Assembly (NCBI GenBank): GCA_002633025.1
Contig: NMRB01000751.1
Location: 159,661-223,660 of the forward strand
From: Notospermus geniculatus
Lineage: Eukaryota; Nemertea; Pilidiophora; Heteronemertea; Lineidae
Direction of reading: 5' to 3'
Length of the DNA stretch: 64,000 bases
Shown: one piece after another, positions 54,526-64,000 of the stretch
Layout: each line of letters starts with the position of its first letter
Numbering within the stretch: position 1 is the first letter of the stretch
The notes under the pieces: generated by a model
The model's input: the letters and a program-made list of their open reading frames with translations, nothing else
Told to the model about the DNA's origin: nothing
Database searches by the model: none
Translations under genes and position numbers: made by a program

Positions 54526-54552
54526 NGAAGGCTGACGTCCCCCCCCCCCCCC
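54526..54552. other. Single N followed by a C-run
   Basis: N at 54526, then about 13 cytosines. Possibly a join or a hard-to-read homopolymer. Confidence 0.6.
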
Positions 54553-54869
54553 ACAGCAGTAAGAGAGTTCCCCTCTGGGCAAGCAGAAAAAAATCAACTT
54601 GTAATCGTGTAAATTTTGGCTAAGAATAGCACTGAAATCACATCTCTGAGCATCTAGATTCCAAAATTTTCTGGGGGAGGACCCCGTCCAAAGCACACAC
54701 CTTTGTTACTCTTCTGCATACTGTGAAATTTCAGGCGGAGGCACCTCCCCAGGCTCAGACCAGCCTACGCCCTTGTTCCCGTTCGTCCACCGATCCTATA
54801 AACTGACTGAAACCGTTCAGACAAAGCAGAATTTGATTCGCGAAAACCTACCAAGGAAAGAAACCACCG

Positions 54870-54905
54870 TTACATGTTACATGTTACATGTTACATGTTA
54901 CATGT
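54870..54905. repeat. (TACATGT)n microsatellite
   Basis: Five tandem TACATGT units ending in TACATGTAC. Related to the TACATGTA octamer common across the window. Confidence 0.85.
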
Positions 54906-55252
54906 ACTTTTCCTGCTAAAGCCTCATTCATTGTATATTCATTGTCGGGGAAGGGGAGCCTCTGGAATATTAGGCGTCCCCGGCGGAGTCTTGTCCTTTA
55001 CTGAAAATTGGACCCTAGACAAAGACACATACATGTATGACTTTACTCTGTCTGCGCAGAAATGCCACCGCGGCAGCTTTATTTCCAGGGATTCTGCAAG
55101 CATTTATTATTACCGGCATTCACCACTGCCACTTCCGTACATCCTGACAACATCAGGGGGTTCCGTGCGGTGACGAAGGGAGCGAGGGCTAAGAACTCCT
55201 GATGTTCTCAGCATGCCTCCCTATATATGGACCCTCATGATGTAATCATCGT

Positions 55253-55832
55253 CCGTCATTTGCCACATCCAAATAAGGGCCTAGTGTGTACAATCAGCAT
55301 TTATCATTTGCCACTTCCAACCAGAACACTTGTTGGAATCAGCATTCATTCATCATTTGCCACATCCAACCAGTACACTTGTGTTGGAATCAGCATTCAT
55401 TCATCATTTGCCACATTCAACCAGAACACTTGTGTTGGAATTAGCATTCATTCATCATTTGCCACATTCAACCAGGACAATTGTTGGAATCAGCATTCAT
55501 TCATCATTTGCCACATCCAACCAGTACACTTGAATGTTGGAATCAGCATTCATTCATCATTTGCCACATCCAACTAGAACACTTGAATGTTGGAATCAGC
55601 ATTCATTCATCATTTGCCACATCCAACTAGAACACTTGTTGGAATCAGCATTCATTCATCATTTGCCACATCCAACTAGAACACTTGTTGGAATCAGCAT
55701 TCATTCATCATTTGCCACATCCAACTAGAACACTTGTTGGAATCAGCATTAATTCATCATTTGCCACATCCAACTAGAACACTTGTTGGAATCAGCATTC
55801 ATACATCATTTGCCACATTCAACCAGCACCTC
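55253..55832. repeat. Minisatellite, 49-53 bp unit, about 11 copies
   Basis: Unit core TTGGAATCAGCATTCATTCA then CATTTGCCACATCCAAC. Unit length varies (49, 51, 53) through small changes after ACACTTG. Not CRISPR: no unique spacers, and the host is eukaryotic. Confidence 0.9.
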
Positions 55833-56469
55833 GATTACCTGCTCAGTAGAAAAATCATCATGACTACATGTACTTGTATTGCACCACGAAGTACCGAGAG
55901 GGATTTTTGAGATATGTGACATCAACTGATTTCTGTGAATAAGTGGTCGCCAATCAATCAGCAACTCATCCTTTCGGATGTACTCTCATCCAAGCTACAC
56001 ACTATACAGTTTTGTGAAAAAGCCACCCAACGCACAACAGTACGACATATCGCGATATGACCGCCCGCGGGGGGACATATCGAAATGACACAAGGTCACA
56101 TGACGTAAATGAGCCAATCACGTTCACGGAATTTTACTTGAGGTACGAGATGTGATGGAACGTTGGTGTGCAAACGTGCAGGGGTTCACTCAGTCTTCCA
56201 TGAGTTTGTTCACACCTTTGCGTTCATGGCAACAGACAGCTGTCATATGGTGATGCGTGATGTGTTTATTGTGAGACGAATATCATAGGCTAATCATAAC
56301 AGTTGGCGCCGTCTAGAGGCAGACAAACATCCGGAGCGAACTCTTAAAACGGCAGGACAGCCGACTTGCAGATCATTCTGGCGAAGGGAAAAGTTTCAGA
56401 TCGGTTGGACGGCAGAAGTTCATTTTGCCAAGAAAGGGAATTGCATTTCTATATAATATTTTATATAAG
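55833..56469. other. Upstream region of the 56470 gene
   Basis: No element or gene seen. A TATATAA-like run just before the ATG (56452-56468) could be a promoter or UTR; not decidable. Confidence 0.3.
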
Positions 56470-57017
56470 ATGTCTGCATTTAAGAAGCCACACCCGGAGC
56501 AGATCGAATTTTCCAACGTGATATTTGCTGAATACGAACATCAAGATTCGCAACGTTTCAACAAGCCGAGGAGAGGCAAAACGGAACGATATCAAGATAT
56601 CCGAATAAGCGAGTGGGAAGCTCAAAGGAGACAGGATATTCTCCGAACGCTGGATATGTTAGGCCCGCCTCCTGGGGTCAAAGATAAAGCTCGTACTCCA
56701 GTGAATATGATAAAGCGTCAGCCAGAACCCGAAAAGCAGTATTCGGCATTGTCCATTTCAGATATTTCAATTGAATGCACGGGAAGAGAAAGTGACGGGC
56801 GGCGCGTCAAAAACAGGCAACGACCAAGCGAAGGAAACAGAAGGCAGTGGTACCCAAAGAAAGGATCAAACATTTAGCAACGGGAAGGATTTATACCGAC
56901 AGGCCAGGATCCCATGTTCCCTATGCTCCAAATTTGCTGGATCCGATGACTGTATCTTATGCCGATTTTTGCAAGAAAGGGACCACATTCTGTCAGTTCC
57001 CTCGTGACATTGACTAA
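56470..57017 (+). pseudogene. Unrecognised small protein gene with one apparent -1 frameshift
   Basis: ATG at 56470 (MSAFKKPHPEQIEF...) opens about 100 strongly protein-like codons without a stop, rich in charged residues and proline. From about 56800 the protein-like reading moves to another frame (AARQKQATTKRRKQKAVVPK, then SHVPYAPNLLDPM and ending FPRDID) and stops at TAA 57015-57017. One extra base in the G/C run near 56797-56805 would join the two into about 180 residues, so this is either a sequencing error in an intact gene or a recent frameshift. No signal peptide, membrane helix or known domain is visible, and I do not recognise the family. It lies between the cyclase 5' end and the filament gene, in its own orientation, with no visible introns. 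Confidence 0.5.
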
Positions 57018-57467
57018 AAAATTAGCAAATGCGACTGTATCTACGTAAAAGTGCTTGAGCAACGAGGTAAAAGAACTTTGAAACGATGTACGTCATTGTT
57101 GGAAATTCTGGGTGTTCTTCTAGATGTTCTTAAAAAACAGTAACGGTAAAAAATCAGCCAGTTTTTATGCACTTCTTTGAACAAATGGTAAGCTGTGTGA
57201 AAGGCGTTATTCTCACTTACATGACATTGTACATGTATAACTAATTGTCTTTATCAGTTCGTGAAAAAAAGATTGTGTGCCGGTGTGATAAAATCTAATG
57301 TTCCCAAAGCCTACAGCCAGTTACAGGTAGTCCTCGCCAGTACCACCTTTAGGCCCATATTTTTGAGGCCATCATGTATTATGTGTACGATTTGCTTTTG
57401 TAAATGCGTACCCAGTTCTACCGTAATCCCTGTTGCGGGCCCTCGAAATGTAATGGAACTCGCTAGC

Positions 57468-57777
57468 CAGAAAAAAAAATCAACTCGAGTGGAGATTCAA
57501 AGTCTCACTTTAGGGACAAAACGGTTCGAAATACTTAATTTTGACTCAAAATGAAACAGAAAATATTTCGGCCCGAGACAATGACACCTCGTTCCGAGAG
57601 AAAATATTTCGGGTTGAGATACTGACAGTCTCGATCTGAGAGAAAATATTTCAGGCCGAGATGACATTGTCTCGCGCCGAAATATTTTCTGTTTCATTTT
57701 GAGTCAAAAAGTGTTTCGAACCATTTTGTCCCTAAAGTGAGACTCTGAGTCTCCACTCGAGTTGATTTTTTTTTCTG
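57468..57777. mobile_element. 310-bp foldback MITE
   Basis: Arms of about 100 bp: CAGAAAAAAAAATCAACTCG and its complement ending TTTTTTTTTCTG. The centre carries three GAGAAAATATTTC-type repeats. Confidence 0.8.
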
Positions 57778-57948
57778 TGTAGGAAAGACAGTATTGGTGA
57801 GGACACCTTTTTTTGCGCTAAATCTGTCGTTTCCCGGGGGCGAGCAAACTCCTGAGGTTTGCGTCTAGTGTGCTATCAGTTCGATATGTGGCCCATTCGG
57901 AGATGTATTGAATGGTGAATGATAACGGACCGCGGACGCCTTGCAATA

Positions 57949-58097
57949 GGGAGGTTTCGAAATCAAACGATAAACGTAAACGTTAACGACAACTTTATTT
58001 TTGTACCGAAAATGCAATGCAAAATCTGGTTTATGTGTAGTATGAAAAATAACGTTGTCGTAAAAGTTTGGTTTATCGTTTGATTTCGAAACCTCCC
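57949..58097. mobile_element. 150-bp foldback MITE
   Basis: GGGAGGTTTCGAAATCAAAC to GATTTCGAAACCTCCC, flanked by AATA on both sides. Close relative of 39443-39593. Confidence 0.8.
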
Positions 58098-58098
58098 C

Positions 58099-59865
58099 AA
58101 TACAGAGGACAAATCTGCTGTTGCCTCACCACAAAAGTAGTCTTAATTCATTTTCTGTTTGGACTAAACAACACTCCTGTATGTTAGTACTCAAAAGTTG
58201 TCGTATTGTCAAATAAAAAAAAAATTCCTAAGATTCGTTTTCTCATTTCTTTCCACCTGATTATTCAATACGGAGGTCCTTTGTCACAACAGGCATCATG
58301 GCGCTTCACACCAACTCCGGATTCCGGGGAGTCTTGCGGTGCGGTTCGGGCAAGCCAATGGTCTTCACGCTATTTCAACGAAGCCTCCACAAAGAAATTG
58401 TGCGAGAGAACCCGCGTACCTGACCGTGATTTCTTCACGTGATGCCGAGTTTTCCGTCGCAGTGCAGGCAATCGTAGCGCGACCTGACATCAGCATATTA
58501 AAGGTCTACAGCGTCAGTAGCGCGACCACGAATGCGAACGCCGCAAAAATCGGTGCGATTTATTTGAGCATAACTTTTCCCTTATTCGCATCGAATCGGT
58601 AATAAAGGCCTTTATAACGCCTTTAAAAATCCCCGCCGCGAAGATTTGCCTAACTGTGCGTCGATCGACGGAAGTAGATTACTCTCCTTCGCCTGGCAAC
58701 AAACAACAAACCGTGTGGATAATACATTGTATGCACATACGACTGTATTGTGGTTTGTCGTGTGTGTGCGGTGTTCGCAGACGTCAGGTCAAAGATTCTG
58801 GCCAAGGTGAGTGGTTACTTGCTTCTTACTGAGTACAACTATGTTAAATGAGCCACATTTAACGTTATTGTCGGCTCTACTGAAATCGTAAGACCATCTA
58901 AGTCGTTCAAACAGACCTTGTTGATCATCAACTGACCTGACTACAGTACGGAATTTTCACCGTGCTCGGTCCGGACTAAGCACGGTTCTGTACAATTTTG
59001 CCAAATGAAAACAGGCCGAGCCAGCTTGTCCAGGTGTACCAAATGGCAGAGGCCGGTCTAAACGGGCCTGTCCGGTTCAATTTCAAAGCGGGCTTGGTCC
59101 GGGTCGAGCTTGGCAAGCTTCAACCGGGCTAGTGTCAAGGGCTTTTAAATTGCTTCATGTGTCCGGTGTTAACGATGTGGTCATTGATACATGTAGCATT
59201 GCATTGGATGAAAGGTGTCGCCTCCTCGAGCGCTTCCTCCGCGAGATGTCGTCCATGTTGCCAGTTTGCCAGTTGAGGTGTCATAGCAATGCGAGAATCC
59301 GTTACGCATCTGATAATTATTATCATGACAGTGACACCTTGCCAACCATAGATCGATGATTATTGTATAGCCTTTATAATCGTACCACTGGCTACCCATC
59401 GTGCTACACTGTGTAGGCATAGAGTAGGTCGGTTTTATTGTGTATAGGACTTAGTTTACATGTAGTTGTATCAAAAATAGATATGGTTATATGCATACTT
59501 CTATTGACGACAAGATCTATTCTAAAAATATCGATAAATTGAAAATACCTGTGTGGTACAAAAACTGCCACCCCCTCCCGGTTTAACAGACACAGGGATT
59601 TTTTAAGGGATGTTGTTGACCACACAGTAGGCCTAGTTGTAGTCAGGATTGACAGTTGGTTGTAGATTGGCCCGTCTTTTTCCAGAGGTTCTTAGCATTC
59701 ATGCCCTTCGTGTGCGGTGTGTGCCATGAAGGGAGCAAGCGCTAAAGAACCCCTGATGTTCTCAGGATGGGTTTCTGTCGTATTCAAAATAAGAGATGAT
59801 TGTCGTGGTTGTTGGGTTGTCTGTTTGGTGGTGATTGTGTTGCTTCCTGAAATGGAAGATATATA
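58099..59865. other. No coding feature seen; possible 5' region of the filament gene
   Basis: At 58803 a consensus GGCCAAG|GTGAGT donor follows a GT-rich stretch and might end an untranslated first exon of the filament gene. Otherwise short frames only. Confidence 0.25.
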
Positions 59866-60038
59866 GGAAGTCAACTTCCAAAATTTCGCAAATTTTCGAC
59901 CCCAAGCGGGGTCTTCCTCAGGCACTTTTCAGTATGGAACTCCAGAAGAGTCTTTTCTGGAGTTCCATACTGAAAAGTGCCTGAGGAAGACCCCCCGTTG
60001 GGGGTCGAAAATTTGCGAATTTTTGAAAGTTGACTTAC
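59866..60038. repeat. Long inverted repeat with GACCCC/GGGGTC hairpin motif
   Basis: Arms of about 80 bp meet at CTCCAGAAGAGTCTTTTCTG. Each arm has the GGAAGACCCC...GGGGTCGAAAATTTGC motif, also found once at 20641. Confidence 0.75.
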
Positions 60039-61898
60039 TAAATGTATATATCATCATTTTGTGTGTCGACTTTCGTGCTCTCTCTTTCTTTGGACTTACT
60101 GAAATGGAAAGTGAAGTGATATATTGATATTTCACGATATAATATTTTGATTCAAACCAAGTTTTTTCGTCGGTCTGGACATTTAGAGTGATGTTGAGAA
60201 CCACACACTGGACTTTCAGCCTCAATCAATGCATAATGTTAGCGTAAAGAAAGAATTAGCTGCTGGATATTTATTTATGAATGGGAGTGTCCATGTACTC
60301 CGGCGAAAATCGTTCAGGTGGCTCACCAAGCTTCTGAGGCCATTAATTCCTCTTCACTCTGATAGGTGTCTCCACACAACGTTTGCATGAATATTCAAAG
60401 AGGTCATTGTTGGCTAAGCTGGTAACCAGGGGTAGTCATTTGGAGATGGCTAATCTCATTTTATCTTCGAAAGAGGGAGGTTCTGGACTTTGGTCAGTTG
60501 AAACCTTGTGTGAGATTTAAACAGGATAACACCTAATATTTCAAATTCTAAAAGAATTATGCATTGATTGCGGTGCCATGTACTTAGCATGAAAATGATG
60601 TCCGTTGACAGACGACATAAGTCCGTTAGGTGAGTGTAAATCAGCCATCAGCATTTTTTACAGTTACATGTAGCTTTTTTTTATCATACCAGTATTTTGA
60701 TTTTGGTTCCATTACTTACATGTATGATACTGTATGAGCACATGTTCACAAAATTAATCTAATGATTTTCCTTTTATTTTTCCTTCTCATCTTCACATTT
60801 TAAAAAGTTTTATTGAAACATATTTTTTCTCAAGGCCTTGATACATAGTTTTTCTATTCTGCTTCAAAGTTGGGTACCGGTACACATTACCGTTCCCTGC
60901 AAACCTGTGGTATATTCCTTAACACTCTACTTCATACCAATAATATAGGCCTATAGCAAAACCTTGTCGGTAATCTGCAATTTAAATCACACTGAACAAT
61001 ACCTAATTATTTACAGTAGAGATTGGAAAACGGAAAATATTTAAGAACTGGTTCAATAAGTCCTAATGGTCTCTTGTTCCAAATACATGTACCATTAGCC
61101 ACGTTGCCATTCAGATTAGCCTATGTTAGTTGTAAACCCCCCACAGGTTCACTAGGCTATAGGTTTCAACATTTATAACAAAGTACATCAGCATGGATAG
61201 ATTTATACATGTAGTAAAATTTGAGACTTCCTAGATATTACATCAGGCCATTTGGTTTCCACTGACTTTATATTGGTTAATTTAATATTCCAAAGTTCTG
61301 AAGTGTCTCTTCTGTCTAAGGCCTCTGATATCCATTTTAAACGTTTTCAATGAATCTGACTTTTGGTGCTGAAACCATTGTCGTGAATCGAAATTTGGCA
61401 ACCCTATATTCATAAATGTTGATGGAAAAGGTCAGTTAAGGGCATCCAATTCTTTCCCCTGGTGAAGTTCATGTAGGCCTAGAACACGTGCCTTAAGTTC
61501 CAGGTGACAAAATAGACCTTTCACGTAGGCTTCTCAAAGTTACTGTCCATGTCGACCGTTTCACCATGTGCCACTTGGTCCAAACAAAGGACAAGGTTGA
61601 CTTCCATTCCAGACAGCATTTGACAATTACTTACAAATGACCTGTATGTGTGTCTTATCTCTACTAGTATCATCGTTAATCAAATTTTCTCGGTGTGGTG
61701 ATCAAGCATTAAGCCATGAGTGAACTTTCCGGACATCGTTTTGGTTCACGAGGATTTGAAATCTGTACACCTCACCATGGACCGTGGTTTGTGGGTGTAT
61801 TACTCTTAAAAATATCGAACATCACTACCATATTTACCCTCATTTGTCTTCTAACCAGCCATGCTGTGTGACTTCGTGTGCTGGCACCAATATACGGC
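60039..61898. other. No gene seen
   Basis: A/T-rich and free of clear foldback elements; presumably the upstream or first-intron region of the filament gene. Confidence 0.4.
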
Positions 61899-61936
61899 AT
61901 GGCTTCTGACCGCATTGTCAAAATGAACGTCATTCT
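61899..61936 (+). CDS. Candidate first coding exon of the intermediate-filament gene
   Basis: ATG in a good context (ggcATGG) gives 12 codons (MASDRIVKMNVI) and ends CT before a consensus GTAAGT donor. The phase fits the A at the acceptor at 62293 exactly, giving a Leu codon across the join. An ATG at 61861 is in a different frame. The choice rests on splice signals and phase only. Confidence 0.5.
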
Positions 61937-62292
61937 GTAAGTAGTTCAGTCATATTTGTTCTCTTTGAAAGTCGGCAAATACGCCTTGTACAAACGGGAT
62001 GACACTTAAGGTATTGAGATTGGGCTTTCTGGTTTTTGTCAATCTCTTCCCTTGGCATGTGGTGAGGCGAGATAACATGATGACTTTTGTACAGTTGCGT
62101 CTGATAGGCCTACCCCTAAAATAAACGTCGATCTGCCTTGTCCTCTTTCCAGAGGCTGAGTGACTACTCAAAACAGGCTAGGCCCCAATGTCCTTGCTAG
62201 AGAGGGTGTGGAATCCCTTTAGTATGTCCTCAGTATGTGCCCCCTTCTGGGATATCTTTGGGGCTATTTCTAAGATAAGGTTTTACTTTCAG

Positions 62293-63333
62293 ATTCACCG
62301 GCAGTGACAGCTACAGCGATTGTAGCTCAAGAAGTCCTGATGCTTCAGAGACCAGACAGAGGCCAAGTTCTTCTATATTGAGAAGGAAGGAAAGTCAACG
62401 TCCTTCAAGTCAGGATTCACTTGACTCACAAGGTTCAGTTTTTGATGACGATGCAGCTGAAGAAATTCCTGATAAAATAAACCATCAGAACCGTGATAGA
62501 ACTGATAAAACAAGGGCTGAAAACTTGACCGAAAGAGGTTCCCCTGAATCGAACAAGCCAAATACTGTACTTGATTCTAGACAAGAAACGGTAGACAGAA
62601 TTCCTGTCACAAACAGGCAACAAGAAAATAGTCGTATCGCTGGTAATCAAAACAGAGGTAAAGCTTTTGACTCGCCCAATTGCCAAGAAGTTGCCTTGAG
62701 TTCCAATCGTCAGCCTGATGCCCATATTGATGCAAAAGAGCGGCCATTTCTACAAAGGTCTATAAGATTGAACAATCGTAATTTGTCACTATTGGAACCT
62801 GCTATAATTGAACCAGCTTCACCCACCGGGACGTATTTTATTGACGTAGTAAAGCACCAGCCTAAAGGAATAAACAGGTTGACAAACAGAGGAACGTTTC
62901 AGACTTCCTGCCAGATATCTAAATGCTCAGACTTGGTGCATAATAGTCATAGGAATTTCTATGACACAAGAACTTGTTCAACAAATCCTACCCATCAGAT
63001 AATTAAAGGTGCCAAATCAACAGTAAATAGTAATTACGTAAACAACATCATGGATATGAATACATGTACATGTACATGTACCGGACATGCCGGATATGCC
63101 GGACATGCCGGACATGCCGGAGATGCACAATTCAAGTCGTGGACACGGCTCCATGAGAAGCAAGGGCTGCAAGACTTGCACAACCGCTTTGGTCTGTACC
63201 TCAAACGGGCGAAAGAACTTCGTCAAGGCAGCGGCCAGGTGGATTCCTCCATGTTTCTGAACTCCATGAAGGCCTTGGAAGAGGAAATGATGAACATTCG
63301 TAACATGTATGAAAAGGAGTTGGATGGTTTGAG
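62293..63333 (+). CDS. Intermediate-filament protein (lamin/vimentin superfamily), head and start of rod; 3' part outside window
   Basis: Structural protein of cytoplasmic or nuclear filaments. The exon starts after a TTTACTTTCAG acceptor (phase 2) and ends at AG|GTAAGT (phase 2). The last ~68 residues match the start of the rod: LQDLHNRFGLYLKRAKEL corresponds to the coil 1A signature (LNDRFAxYIxKVRxLE), followed by a linker and NMYEKELDGLR, as in coil 1B. Before it lies a head of about 300 residues, Ser/Arg/Gln-rich with RRKES-type phosphorylation-like motifs, much longer than the usual head of roughly 35-180. At about residues 268-292 it carries Cys-Thr and Gly-His-Ala repeats encoded by tandem DNA repeats. 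Whether it is a lamin cannot be told, because the nuclear signal, tail and CaaX would lie beyond the window. Confidence 0.72.
63059..63126. repeat. In-frame coding repeats in the filament head
   Basis: Three overlapping TACATGTA units, then five 9-bp units of the GGACATGCC type. They encode Thr-Cys and Gly-His-Ala repeats. Confidence 0.85.
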
Positions 63334-63845
63334 GTAAGTCATCGCTATTTGGACTATTTTGTGCACTCATGCGTTATGCCGGCAGTACTCTTTAAGATTT
63401 TCAATGGTCAGTCATATAGTCTACTTTCGAGTGAGATCATTCATCTTTTATCGACCTACCAACTGACACAGGAATTTTGAAGAATTTTTTACACTCTCGG
63501 TTCATTTAGAGATGTATAAAATCAAAAATAGATTTTTGATAAAATTAATATCTGGTATAACAGTATGTAAAAAATCAAACACACATTTGCTGATTGTGTT
63601 TTCTTCTGTGTGATAATAATTGCTTGAGTGAAGGTTTTAGATTTCTCTTGTGCTAAAACGTTTTGAAATCCTATTTTTCATATACATGAATAATTTATCT
63701 GCCAAACGTGGCCCACTTACGCGCCGAAACTCAAGTCATAAATTTATTGCATTGTCATACAGCCAGCTTGTCTCAAAGAACACTGAAGGAACCGCGTAGT
63801 GCAATGTTTGGCCAACTAATCTTTGATAAATCAAAGTAGGTAATA
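63334..63845. other. Intron of the filament gene
   Basis: Starts GTAAGTC; A/T-rich with no second rod exon recognisable before the window ends. Confidence 0.5.
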
Positions 63846-64000
63846 TCTTGCAGACATAAAATACTGCACGAATTTTGTTTTTAATGGATTTAGGTTAATA
63901 CAATTGTCTTGCAGACATAAAATACTGCACGAATTTTGTTTTTAATGGATTTAGGTTAATACAATTGTCTTGCAGACATAAAATACTGCACGAATTTTGT
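63846..64000. repeat. 61-bp tandem repeat at the window end
   Basis: TCTTGCAGACATAAAATACT recurs at 63846, 63907 and 63968; at least 2.5 identical units, cut by the window edge. Confidence 0.9.

Noticed and set aside
55227-55728. Plus-strand open frames over the minisatellite
   Set aside because: They arise because the repeat lacks stops in some frames; three overlapping frames are equally open.
55253-55832. CRISPR-like array
   Set aside because: The units are contiguous near-identical repeats without unique spacers, in an intron-bearing eukaryotic sequence.

Overview
The window is eukaryotic genomic DNA: short coding exons with GT-AG introns, no operon structure, no tRNA or rRNA clusters, and a very high density of short foldback (MITE-like) elements. 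The animal-type receptor guanylyl cyclase, the intermediate-filament rod start, the dense TACATGTA octamers and the high heterozygosity-like divergence between repeated segments suggest a marine invertebrate, probably a deuterostome. The species cannot be fixed from sequence alone.

Layout: (1) 1-25 kb has no gene I can name. It holds foldback elements, a dispersed repeat, one decayed ORF cluster (about 12.4-13.2 kb, minus strand), and a 1.5-1.7 kb direct duplication (1-1727 and 15061-16572) whose first copy stops next to a single N at 1734. (2) 25.8-54.0 kb, minus strand, is a natriuretic-peptide-receptor-like membrane guanylyl cyclase. I placed 22 coding exons; their lengths sum to 3108 nt, in frame, giving 1035 residues and a stop: signal peptide, ligand-binding ectodomain, one membrane helix, kinase-homology domain, coiled linker and catalytic cyclase domain with all key residues. 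Exons 4-18 occur twice, as copy B (38733-50591) and copy A (27967-38093), about 2.4% different in the two exons I counted. Exons 1-3 occur only upstream of B and exons 19-22 only downstream of A. Splicing B exon 18 to A exon 4 would break the frame, so this is either two allelic paths laid end to end by the assembly or a true partial tandem duplication. (3) 56.47-57.02 kb, plus strand, is an unknown small protein with one apparent frameshift. (4) 61.9-63.3 kb, plus strand, is the 5' part of an intermediate-filament (lamin/vimentin superfamily) gene with an unusually long head; it runs off the window.

The two paired copies serve as a natural before/after comparison of insertions. They show MITE insertions with intact empty sites, and a recurrent pattern in which one copy has TACATGTA exactly where the other has only TA. 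This looks like a 6-bp insertion (TA-CATG-TA), possibly the excision footprint of a TA-targeting transposon, and is the most unusual signal in the window.
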